Assembly: GCF_902506435.1 (NCBI RefSeq)
Contig: NZ_LR733215.1
Coordinates: forward strand, 1,759,467 to 1,823,466
Direction of reading: 5' to 3'
Origin: Nocardioides sp. AX2bis
GTDB taxonomy: Bacteria; Actinomycetota; Actinomycetes; Propionibacteriales; Nocardioidaceae
DNA: 64,000 nt
Shown: positions 8,898 to 17,775 of the stretch, piece after piece
Position numbering within the stretch: position 1 is the stretch's first letter
Layout: every line of letters starts with the position of its first letter
Made by a program: the position numbers and the translations under genes
Notes under the pieces: model-generated
What the model saw: only the letters and a program-made list of their open reading frames with translations
What the model was told of the DNA's origin: nothing
Databases searched by the model: none

Positions 8898-8903
8898 TAG
8901 GAT
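8898..8903 (+). promoter_or_regulatory. -10-like hexamer TAGGAT, leaderless start of response regulator
   Basis: The hexamer is followed by 7 nt and the ATG at 8911. The spacing favours 8911 over the in-frame starts at 8902, which lies inside the hexamer, and 8878. Confidence 0.5.
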
Positions 8904-8910
8904 GGCGCTC

Positions 8911-9588
8911 ATGTCCTCCTCGCCCGTGCGCATCGCCGTGGTCAACGACTACGCCATCGTGGTGGCCGGGACCGCGCGGGTCCTCGAGCCCTTCGCCGGG
9001 CGGGTCGAGGTCGTGGAGCTGGACAGCCGCAAGCCGGTCGCGAGCGACGTCGACGTCGTCCTCTACGACACCTTCGGCAAGCCGCAGGGTTCCGCGTGCC
9101 ACCCCGAGCAGCTGATGGGTGCCGGCGGCCGGTTCCTGGTGTTCAGCTGGAACACCGACCCCGACCAGGTGCGCGCGGCGCTCGACCGCGGGGCGCACGG
9201 CTACGTGTCGAAGGCGTGCAGCGCCGAGGAGCTGGTCGAGGCGATCGAGCGGGTCCACCGCGGCGAGCGGGTCACGCCCGGCGGGGACACCGACCCCGAG
9301 CGCGGGGAGATGTTCGGCCGCTGGCCCGGGGACGAGCACGGTCTGAGCGCCCGGGAGTCCGAGGTGCTCGCCCTGATCTGCCAGGGCCTGAGCAACGTCG
9401 AGATCTCCCAGCGCGCCTACATCGGCATCAACACCGTCAAGACCTACATCCGCTCGGCCTACCGCAAGATCGGCGCCACCACTCGTCCGCAGGCCGTGAT
9501 CTGGGGCCTCTCGCACGGCTTCGAGCCGGACCGCGTCCGGCGCGTGCTGCAGGACCGCACCCCGCCGTCGGCGTCGTCGGCCGGCTGA
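8911..9588 (+). CDS. LuxR/NarL-family response regulator
   Basis: 225 residues from the ATG at 8911; longer in-frame starts at 8878 and 8902 are less likely given the promoter. The receiver-like domain (about 1-120) starts VRIAVVNDYAIVVAG and has VDVVLYDTFG at the phospho-acceptor strand and YVSKACS with the conserved Lys; the acidic pair is reduced to Asn-Asp. A LuxR helix-turn-helix follows (about 145-205: LSARESEVLALICQGLSNVE then INTVKTYIRSAYRKIG). No sensor kinase is adjacent, so it is an orphan. Tandem repeats just upstream may be a binding site for this or another regulator. Confidence 0.88.
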   Translation: MSSSPVRIAVVNDYAIVVAGTARVLEPFAGRVEVVELDSRKPVASDVDVVLYDTFGKPQGSACHPEQLMGAGGRFLVFSWNTDPDQVRAALDRGAHGYVSKACSAEELVEAIERVHRGERVTPGGDTDPERGEMFGRWPGDEHGLSARESEVLALICQGLSNVEISQRAYIGINTVKTYIRSAYRKIGATTRPQAVIWGLSHGFEPDRVRRVLQDRTPPSASSAG

Positions 9589-9641
9589 CCCCGGCCACCT
9601 GACCTCGGCCGGCCGAGGACGCGGCCGCAGCGACAGCGGGC

Positions 9642-11111
9642 TCAGGTCCCGCAGAACGTCCGGAACCCGGCGCCGCCGTCCGGGTCCGGCTGGGCGAAGC
9701 GCTCCAGCCCCGGGCGCTCGTCGTACGGCGCGGCGAGGACGTCGATCAGCGTCCGCACCGGGCCGAGGTCGCCGCCCGTGGCCGCGGTCAGCGCCTCCTC
9801 GACCAGGTGGTTGCGGGGGACGTAGACCGGGTTGTGCCGGTCCATGACCGCGGGGTCCGGGTCAACCGCGCGCCAGCGCTCGCACCACGCGTCGAAGGCG
9901 GCGAGGTCGAGGACCATCGCGCGGGCCGGCTCGGCGTCGCCGCGGGCGGCGGCCGAGAGCCGACGCCAGAAGGAGGTGTGGTCGACACCGGTCTCGCGCA
10001 TCAGTGCGAGCAGGTCGGCGGCCAGGGCGTTCGCGACGTCGTCGGCCAGACCCTCCGGCAGGCCGAGCTTGCGCCGCATCCCGGCGTCGAGGCGCGCGGT
10101 GTAGGTGGCGCTGTAGCCCTCCAGGGAGGCGGTGGCCAGGGCGACGGCCTGCTCCTCGTCGTCGTCGATGAGGGGCAGCAGGGCCTCGGCGAGGCGGGCC
10201 AGGTTCCACAACGTCACCGTGGGCTGCTGGCCGTAGGCGTAGCGGCCGCCCTCGTCGATGGAGCTGAACGACGTCGCGGGGTCGTAGGCGTCGAGGAAGG
10301 CGCAGGGCCCGTAGTCGATGGTCTCCCCGGAGATCGTGACGTTGTCGGTGTTGAGCACGCCGTGCACGAAGCCGACCAGCATCCACTGCGCCACCAGGGC
10401 GGCCTGGGCGGCGGTGACGGCCTCGAGCAGGGCGAGGTAGGGCCGCTCGGCGGTGCGCGCGTCGGGGTGGTGGCGGTCGATCGCCTGGTCGGCCAGGCGC
10501 CGCAGGAGGGCGGGGTCGCCGAGCGAGCGCGCGTACTGGAAGCTGCCGACCCGCAGGTGGCTGGCGGCGGTCCGGGCCAGCAGGGCGCCGGGCAGCAGCG
10601 TCTCGCGGCGCACCTCGCGCCCGGTGGCGACCACCGCCAGGGCCCGGGTGGTGGGGATGCCGAGGTGGTGCAGGGCCTCGCTGACGACGTGCTCGCGCAG
10701 CATCGGGCCGACCGCGGCCAGCCCGTCGCCCCCGCGGGCGAACGGGGTCCGGCCCGAGCCCTTGAGGTGCAGGTCGCGCATCCGGCCGTCGGGCAGCGCG
10801 AGCTCACCCAGGAGCAGCGCTCGGCCGTCGCCGAGGCGGGGGGACCAGCCGCCGAACTGGTGCCCGGCGTAGGCCTGCGCCACCGGGGTCGCCCCGGCGG
10901 GCACGACGGTCCCCGTGAGCAGGCCCAGCCCGGCCGGGCTGCGCAGGTGGGCGGGGTCCAGGCCGAGCTCGAGCGCGTGCTCCTCGTTGAGGGTCAGCAA
11001 CGTCGCGGCCGGGACGTCCTCGGCCTGCCAGGCCATGGCCAGCTCGGGCAGGGCGTCGGCGAAGCGGTGCTCGAGGTGGACGTCGAGGGGGGTGGGGGCG
11101 GTGGTGCTCAC
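9642..11111 (-). CDS. selO: Protein adenylyltransferase SelO (UPF0061/YdiU family)
   Basis: 489 residues from the GTG at 11111. A TACGCT hexamer 6 nt upstream (11118-11123, minus strand) supports this start over the longer frame to 11366. SelO pseudokinases transfer AMP to Ser/Thr/Tyr of target proteins during redox stress. Seen here: [20 protein letters not shown] and [17 protein letters not shown] in the nucleotide-binding half, [13 protein letters not shown] with the catalytic-loop Asn/Asp, and DYGPCAFLD at the metal-binding DFG-like position. Length fits the family. The C-terminus ends FRTFCGT, close to the redox-active Cys region of other SelO proteins. Confidence 0.93.
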   Translation of the reverse strand: MSTTAPTPLDVHLEHRFADALPELAMAWQAEDVPAATLLTLNEEHALELGLDPAHLRSPAGLGLLTGTVVPAGATPVAQAYAGHQFGGWSPRLGDGRALLLGELALPDGRMRDLHLKGSGRTPFARGGDGLAAVGPMLREHVVSEALHHLGIPTTRALAVVATGREVRRETLLPGALLARTAASHLRVGSFQYARSLGDPALLRRLADQAIDRHHPDARTAERPYLALLEAVTAAQAALVAQWMLVGFVHGVLNTDNVTISGETIDYGPCAFLDAYDPATSFSSIDEGGRYAYGQQPTVTLWNLARLAEALLPLIDDDEEQAVALATASLEGYSATYTARLDAGMRRKLGLPEGLADDVANALAADLLALMRETGVDHTSFWRRLSAAARGDAEPARAMVLDLAAFDAWCERWRAVDPDPAVMDRHNPVYVPRNHLVEEALTAATGGDLGPVRTLIDVLAAPYDERPGLERFAQPDPDGGAGFRTFCGT

Positions 11112-11148
11112 CGCTTCAGCGTAGGCCGGGGGGAGGTCGCCGCCCGGT

Positions 11149-11191
11149 GTCACCTCGACGAAACAACCCCGACACCGGAGCCGCCTACCGT
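11149..11191 (+). promoter_or_regulatory. GlnR-type box and -10 of the type III glutamine synthetase gene
   Basis: GTCAC (11149-11153), 6 nt, GAAAC (11160-11164), 6 nt, GACAC (11171-11175), 10 nt, TACCGT (11186-11191). The alternating GTnAC/GAAAC half-sites on an 11-bp period match the actinobacterial GlnR consensus. Box-to-hexamer spacing is identical to that at glnA. The gene starts at 11242 after CGAGGAG, so unlike its neighbours it has a real leader and ribosome-binding site. Confidence 0.75.
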
Positions 11192-11241
11192 CGTGGTCGA
11201 GCGTCGGCGCCCGGCGGCGCCGCGTCCGTACGAGGAGTCCC

Positions 11242-13428
<2,187 letters not shown>

Positions 13429-13533
13429 GCCTCACCGCCGGCGAGGTCCCGTCGTCCCGTCGCTTCGGGGCCGGGGCCGGGGCCGGGGCGCGGCCGAGCT
13501 ACCGTACGGGCGCAATGGCGGACGTGTGACGCA

Positions 13534-13547
13534 TTACTGGCCGGTAA
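13534..13547. promoter_or_regulatory. Isolated operator-like palindrome between convergent genes
   Basis: TTACTGGCCGGTAA is a 14-bp near-perfect inverted repeat (one wobble pair) resembling TetR-family operators. Unusually, it lies in the gap between two genes that both end here (13429-13605). The rest of this gap holds four tandem GGGGCC-like units (about 13469-13494) and a TACCGT hexamer near 13500, with no credible ORF. Confidence 0.3.
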
Positions 13548-13605
13548 CCCTGCAGGAACCACGCAATTGTGCCAGTTCAGCAACCCCGGCGGTACGCCCG
13601 CCGCG

Positions 13606-14604
13606 TCACCGCCCGGCGCCGCCGGCCAGCACCCGGACCGCGAGGTCGGTGGTCGAGGGGACGCCGAGGTAGTCGACCGCGCGGGCGACGCGGTCGGCTG
13701 CCACCGGCAGCAGCCCGGGGGAGCCCGGCACCTCCGGGGTCAGGCCCAGGTCGACCTCGGTGCGCCCGGCCATGATGCCCAGGTTGAAGTCGAACCGCTC
13801 CCGGGCGCCCGCGGCGGACAGCTTGCGGACCAGTCCGGCGCCGGCACGGCGGCGGCCCTCCTCGCGGCACTGGTCGTCGACGGCCGCGGCCAGGGTCGCC
13901 CCGTCGCAGTGCTCGAGGTCGGCCCACACCTCCCGCATCGAGCCCACCTGCGCCAGCAGCAGCGAGGCCGCCTTCTCGCCGATGCCGGGCACGCCCGGCA
14001 GGTTGTCGCTGGCGTCGCCGCGCAGGGCGGCGTACTCGAGGTACTGCTCGGCGCGCACGCCGTACATCGCGTGCAGGCGGGCCGGTGTGAGCAGCGGGGA
14101 GCCGTCGACGCCGCCGGTGATCAGGCGCAGCACGTGCGTGCGCTCGCTGATGTGGGCGAAGGCGTCGCGGTCGGAGGTGACGACCACGCAGCGCCAGTCC
14201 CGCTCCTCGGCCCAGGCGGCGGCCGACGCGCTGACGTCGTCGGCCTCGAGCCCGGCCGGCGTCACCGCGCGCAGGCCCAGGGCCCCGAGCAGGGGCCCCG
14301 ACCGCTCAAGCTGCTCGACCAGCGCGGCGTCCTTCTCCGCGCGCCCGGCCTTGTAGTCGGGGTAGGCCTCCCGGCGCACCGAGGCCTCCCGGTCGTCCAG
14401 GCCGAAGACGACGGCGTCGGGCGCGAAGCTCTCGACCGTCTCCAGGATCTGCAGCAGCATCCCGTGCAGCGCCCACGCCGGGCGGCCGCCCCGGTCGCGG
14501 AGGTCGGTCGAGGCCCGGGCGTGGTGGTGGCGGTGCAGCAACGAGGGCGCGTCGACGGCGAGCAGCAGTGGACGCTCGCGCGGCTCGTCGGTCGGGGTGG
14601 TCAC
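13606..14604 (-). CDS. 5'-3' exonuclease (PIN/FEN-like, DNA polymerase I N-domain homologue)
   Basis: 332 residues from the GTG at 14604; the longer open frame to 14805 is a shadow. PIN-like FEN nuclease: PLLLAVDAPSLLHRHHHA supplies the first metal Asp, VFGLDDREASVRREAYPDYKAGR the arch region, GLEADDVSASAAA and VVVTSDRDAFAHI further metal Asp residues, and RGDASDNLPGVPGIGEKAA the helix-3-turn-helix DNA-binding motif. It would remove RNA primers or flaps during replication and repair and is a stand-alone homologue of the polymerase I exonuclease domain, as is usual in actinobacteria. Confidence 0.92.
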   Translation of the reverse strand: MTTPTDEPRERPLLLAVDAPSLLHRHHHARASTDLRDRGGRPAWALHGMLLQILETVESFAPDAVVFGLDDREASVRREAYPDYKAGRAEKDAALVEQLERSGPLLGALGLRAVTPAGLEADDVSASAAAWAEERDWRCVVVTSDRDAFAHISERTHVLRLITGGVDGSPLLTPARLHAMYGVRAEQYLEYAALRGDASDNLPGVPGIGEKAASLLLAQVGSMREVWADLEHCDGATLAAAVDDQCREEGRRRAGAGLVRKLSAAGARERFDFNLGIMAGRTEVDLGLTPEVPGSPGLLPVAADRVARAVDYLGVPSTTDLAVRVLAGGAGR

Positions 14605-14717
14605 GGTGCCCTCAGGGTACGCAGCACCGCGGTGGTCCGCCCTCAAGACGACGGTGCCCGCGACCGATACCACTCCAGGTGCCGCCGCGCCGCCCCGCCA
14701 GCCTCCTGGGAGCTCTC

Positions 14718-15713
14718 GTGCCTCGTCCCCGCCGCCGCCTGCTCGCCGTGCTCCCGGGGGCCCCCGTGCTCGCGGCCGCGGCCCTCGTCCTCGGGCTGCT
14801 CGCACCGTCCGGCGCCGCCGCCGCGGGGGCCGGTCGCACCGCCGCCGTCGTCGGCGCCACCGACCACGTCGTCGGCCTGGCCACCGCCGGGGCCCCGAGC
14901 GACCTCTCCGAGGTCACCGCCCTCGAGTCGGCCACCGGCGCGCAGGTCGACCAGGTCACCTTCTACGCCGCCTGGGCGCGCGGAGGCGACTTCCCGGCAG
15001 CCGACGCCAGCCGGATCGCCGGCATCGGCGCCGTCCCCGAGCTCACGTGGGAGCCGTGGGACCCCGCCGGCGGGCTGGTGCAGCCGGCGTACTCCCTGGA
15101 CCGGATCGCCGCCGGCGCCCACGACGCGTACGTGACCCGCTGGGCCCGCCAGGTCAAGGCGTGGGGACGCCCGGTCGTGATCCGGTTCGCGCACGAGATG
15201 AACGGCGACTGGTACCCCTGGGCCCAGGGCGTCAACGGCAACGGTCCCGGCGACCACGCCGCCGCCTGGCGTCACGTGGTGAACGTCTTCACCAAGGTCA
15301 AGGCCACCAACGTCACGTGGAGCTGGTCGGCGAACGTGCCCTACCCGGGCTCGACGTCGCTGGCCTCGCTCTACCCGGGGGACCGGTACGTCGGCCGGGT
15401 CGGCCTCGACGGCTACAACTGGGGCACCACGCAGTCGTGGTCGACCTGGCAGTCGTTCGGCGAGGTCTTCGGTGCCGGTGTCGACGAGCTCACGGCGTTG
15501 AGCGCCCGCCCGGTGCACGTCACCGAGACCGCCGCCCCCGAGGGTGCCGGTGGCGACAAGGCGGCCTGGATCACCGACATGTACGCCTGGCTCGACGCGC
15601 ACCCGGAGGTCGGCGGCGTCACCTGGTTCTCCCTGCTCAAGGAGGCCGACTGGCGCATCGACAGCTCGCCCGGGTCGCTGGCCGCCTGGGGCGAGGGCGC
15701 CCGCCTGCGGTGA
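14718..15713 (+). CDS. Secreted GH26-like glycoside hydrolase
   Basis: 331 residues from the GTG at 14718, preceded by GGGAG; upstream in-frame sequence is a shadow. The signal peptide has an Arg-rich n-region, a hydrophobic core at about 12-30 and an AAAAG cleavage region near 36. The catalytic domain resembles family GH26 (beta-mannanase/endoglucanase, TIM barrel): FAHEMNGDWYPW supplies the acid/base Glu (about residue 160) and HVTETAAP the nucleophile Glu (about 270), with conserved WSANVPYPG between. It is exported and probably acts on an extracellular beta-linked polysaccharide. No binding module is fused. Substrate uncertain. Confidence 0.85.
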   Translation: MPRPRRRLLAVLPGAPVLAAAALVLGLLAPSGAAAAGAGRTAAVVGATDHVVGLATAGAPSDLSEVTALESATGAQVDQVTFYAAWARGGDFPAADASRIAGIGAVPELTWEPWDPAGGLVQPAYSLDRIAAGAHDAYVTRWARQVKAWGRPVVIRFAHEMNGDWYPWAQGVNGNGPGDHAAAWRHVVNVFTKVKATNVTWSWSANVPYPGSTSLASLYPGDRYVGRVGLDGYNWGTTQSWSTWQSFGEVFGAGVDELTALSARPVHVTETAAPEGAGGDKAAWITDMYAWLDAHPEVGGVTWFSLLKEADWRIDSSPGSLAAWGEGARLR

Positions 15714-15764
15714 CGGGCCACCCGCGGTTCGCGGGCCGGTCGGCAGCAGGAGGAGAGTCCTGGT

Positions 15765-16844
15765 GTGACCCTGGAGGCCCCGCGCTCCCCACCGACCGAC
15801 CCGCCCCGTCCGGCGGGGCGCGGCTGGCTGGTGGCCTTCTGGGCCCTGGTCGCGACGTTCGTGCTCGTCACCCTGGTCCGCTCCGCCCAGGTCGGGGTGC
15901 CGCTCCGCGACCCCGGCGGGGCCTGGTTCGCCGCCAGGATCGCCTCGTCGACGGTGGTCTTCGCGGTCCTCGCGCTGGCTGACGCCCACCACCGCACCGA
16001 GCGCGGGCACCGTGACCTCCGCGGCACGCTCGCGACGCTGCGCGGGCGGTGGTCGCCGCGCCGCCTGGTGCTCGCCGCCACCGGGGTGACGGGCTACTAC
16101 GTCGTCTACGCCTGCTACCGCAACCTGAAGAGCTGGGTCGCCTTCCAGGAGCCGCAGGACGGGACGCTCCTGGCCTGGGACCGCTGGCTGTTCCTGGGGC
16201 ACAGCCCGGCAGGGCTGCTGCACGACCTGCTGGGCGTGCAGGTCTCGGCGTACGTCCTGGTCGCGGTCTACGAGTCCTTCAGCACGCTGATCCGGGTCGC
16301 CGTGGTGGCGGCGGTGGTGCTCCCCGAGCGGGTGCGCGAGGGGTACGTGCTGCTCTCCTCGGCCGCGTGGGTCTGGATCCTGGGCGTCTGCTCCTACTAC
16401 CTGGTCCCGTCGCTGGGACCGTTCTCCTCCGAGCCCGCGCAGTTCGCCGACCTGCCGGACACCGTCGTCACCGAGACGCAGCGTCGGTTCCTGGCCGAGC
16501 GGGCCGACTTCCTGGCCGACCCCGGCGCCCCGGGCGCGCTCTCGCAGGTCGCGGCGTTCGGGAGCCTGCACGTCGCGGTGACCTGCATGCTCCTGCTGAT
16601 GGCGTACCACTACGGCCTGCGACGCACCCGCCGCGTGATGGTCGCGTTCGTGCTCACCACCATGGTGGCGACGGTCTACCTCGGCTGGCACTTCGCCGTC
16701 GACGACGTCGCCGGGGTGCTGATCGCCGTCGTCGCGGTGCTCCTCGGGCGGGCCACGACGGGGAAGCCCGTCACGCCAGGGCGAGGAAGAGCTTCTCCAT
16801 CTTCTTCACGTCGACGCCGTCGAGGCCCTCGTCGGTCTCGGTGA
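15765..16844 (+). CDS. PAP2-type integral membrane phosphatase/transferase
   Basis: 359 residues from the GTG at 15765, with a strong AGGAGGAGAG ribosome-binding site. At least five membrane segments, for example residues 20-40, 62-78, 100-120 and 165-190. PAP2_3 (inositolphosphotransferase/Aur1-like) signatures are FGSLHVAVTCM with one catalytic His and GWHFAVDDVAGVL with the second His and Asp. Likely a lipid phosphate phosphatase or phosphotransferase acting on the outer face. The last 27 residues are a low-complexity basic tail overlapping the 3' end of the convergent cstR-like gene by 74 bp, so the real fold probably ends near 330. Confidence 0.82.
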   Translation: MTLEAPRSPPTDPPRPAGRGWLVAFWALVATFVLVTLVRSAQVGVPLRDPGGAWFAARIASSTVVFAVLALADAHHRTERGHRDLRGTLATLRGRWSPRRLVLAATGVTGYYVVYACYRNLKSWVAFQEPQDGTLLAWDRWLFLGHSPAGLLHDLLGVQVSAYVLVAVYESFSTLIRVAVVAAVVLPERVREGYVLLSSAAWVWILGVCSYYLVPSLGPFSSEPAQFADLPDTVVTETQRRFLAERADFLADPGAPGALSQVAAFGSLHVAVTCMLLLMAYHYGLRRTRRVMVAFVLTTMVATVYLGWHFAVDDVAGVLIAVVAVLLGRATTGKPVTPGRGRASPSSSRRRRRGPRRSR

Positions 16845-17037
16845 GGCACTGCTGCAGCCCGGTGGCCACGATCGCGTAGCCGGCGCGCGACAGCGCCTTG
16901 TTGACCGCGGCGAGCTGGGTGAGGACGGCCTCGCAGTCGGAGCCCTCCTCCATCATCCGGATGACGCTGGCGAGGTGGCCGTTGGCCCGCTTCATGCGGG
17001 TGATGATCGGCTTGATGTCGGTCGGCTCGAGCTCCAT
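16771..17037 (-). CDS. CsoR/FrmR-family repressor with CstR-type cysteine pair
   Basis: 88 residues from ATG; the start overlaps the DUF302 stop (TGATG). DUF156 four-helix repressor: IKPIITRMKRANGHLASVIR and LTQLAAVNKALSRAGYAIVA. It has exactly two Cys, C35 and C64, 29 residues apart, as in the persulfide sensor CstR (C31/C60). The Cu(I)-binding His of CsoR would fall at residue 60, which is Gly. It therefore probably senses reactive sulfur by forming a C35-C64 di- or trisulfide, and represses this island through the AACCCCC/GGGGGTT palindromes at 17519 and 22573-22624. Identification rests on Cys spacing plus neighbours; formaldehyde or copper sensing is less likely. Confidence 0.85.
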   Translation of the reverse strand: MELEPTDIKPIITRMKRANGHLASVIRMMEEGSDCEAVLTQLAAVNKALSRAGYAIVATGLQQCLTETDEGLDGVDVKKMEKLFLALA

Positions 17038-17459
17038 CAGGCGTCCACCTCGACGGCGTCGAGCGCGGTGAGCACGGTGGTGAGCCGGGCGCGGGCGTCG
17101 GTGGCCACGCTCCGCAGCGCCTCACCGGCCTCGCCCTCGCCGGCGAAGGACATCATCACGTCCGGGTCCAAGGCCTCGACCACCGTGCTGGTGTCGTCCA
17201 CCCCGTGTACGACCACGTTGCACGGCAGCATCGCGGCGATCGACGGCTCGACCTGGAGTGCCTGGTGCGCCAGCTGCGGGCGACAGGCCCCGAGGATGAT
17301 CTGGGGTGCGACGTCGACGTCGAGCTTCTTCTTCAGTGTCGCCCGCAGGTCGATCTCGGTCAGCACGCCGAACCCGGCGTCCACCAGGCCGTCGCGCACG
17401 GCCTGGACGGTCTCCTCGTAGGGCCGTGCGACGGTGGTCCGCATCGTGTACTCCGCCAT
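17037..17459 (-). CDS. DUF302 domain protein
   Basis: 140 residues from ATG after GAGGAC. The DUF302 fold is recognisable from TVARPYEETVQAVRDGLVDAGFGVLTEIDL, split here by its conserved loop, and from ILGACRPQLAHQAL with PCNVVVHG. DUF302 proteins are small, cytosolic, of unknown biochemical role, and often linked to sulfur or redox genes. It is the first gene of a two-gene operon with the CstR-type regulator, and its promoter carries one of the palindromic operators, so autoregulation by reactive sulfur is expected. C-A-C-R-P and P-C-N hold its conserved cysteines. Confidence 0.85.
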   Translation of the reverse strand: MAEYTMRTTVARPYEETVQAVRDGLVDAGFGVLTEIDLRATLKKKLDVDVAPQIILGACRPQLAHQALQVEPSIAAMLPCNVVVHGVDDTSTVVEALDPDVMMSFAGEGEAGEALRSVATDARARLTTVLTALDAVEVDA

Positions 17460-17511
17460 CGCGGGTCCTCCTCGGGCTGGTGGCTGCGGCCGGGCGCCGC
17501 TGCCGGGGTCG

Positions 17512-17534
17512 AGCATACAACCCCCTGGGGGGTT
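17512..17534 (-). promoter_or_regulatory. CstR-type operator and -10 of the DUF302-cstR operon
   Basis: AACCCCCTGGGGGGTT (17519-17534) is an inverted repeat with 7-bp arms AACCCCC/GGGGGTT. On the minus strand it abuts a -10-like TATGCT (17517-17512) and so covers the -35/-10 spacer, a repressor position. It has the same core as the two sites upstream of the rhodanese gene. Confidence 0.7.
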
Positions 17535-17557
17535 TCCTCCGGGTGCTGCGCCCAGGA

Positions 17558-17725
17558 TCACGACCGCCTCCCGCGCAGACGGTCCAGGAGCCCGGCGCGG
17601 GCCTCCTTCGGGTGGCCGTCGCACCGGTCGGCGCGGGGCACGCGGGCCAGGACCTGGTCGACGTGCTGGCCGCAGCCGGCCCAGGTCGTCTTGCCGCACT
17701 TCTTGCAGGTGACTGCTCGGCACAT
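17558..17725 (-). CDS. Cys-rich microprotein (zinc-ribbon-like), 55 aa
   Basis: A short gene starting at the ATG at 17725 with an AAGGAG ribosome-binding site 9 nt upstream. The product begins MCRAVTCKKCGKTTWAGCG and continues with HVDQVLARVP, a further Cys, and a basic tail. Cys and His pairs (CKKC, GCGQH, RCDGH) suggest a zinc-ribbon-like knuckle. Very similar short proteins are common and unnamed in actinobacteria; I know of no assigned function. It follows the MMPL gene by 50 nt and is the last gene before the DUF302-cstR promoter, so it is probably in the sulfide operon. Confidence 0.75.
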   Translation of the reverse strand: MCRAVTCKKCGKTTWAGCGQHVDQVLARVPRADRCDGHPKEARAGLLDRLRGRRS

Positions 17726-17775
17726 GGTGGTGCTCCTTCTCGAGACGGGTGGGGTGGTGGTGGTGGTGGGCAGGG

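Noticed and set aside
16771-17037. Reading the DUF156 regulator as a copper sensor (CsoR) or formaldehyde sensor (FrmR)
   Set aside because: The CsoR metal His position is Gly60 and no copper ATPase or chaperone is near; FrmR would have formaldehyde dehydrogenase genes. The persulfide genes favour a CstR-type role.
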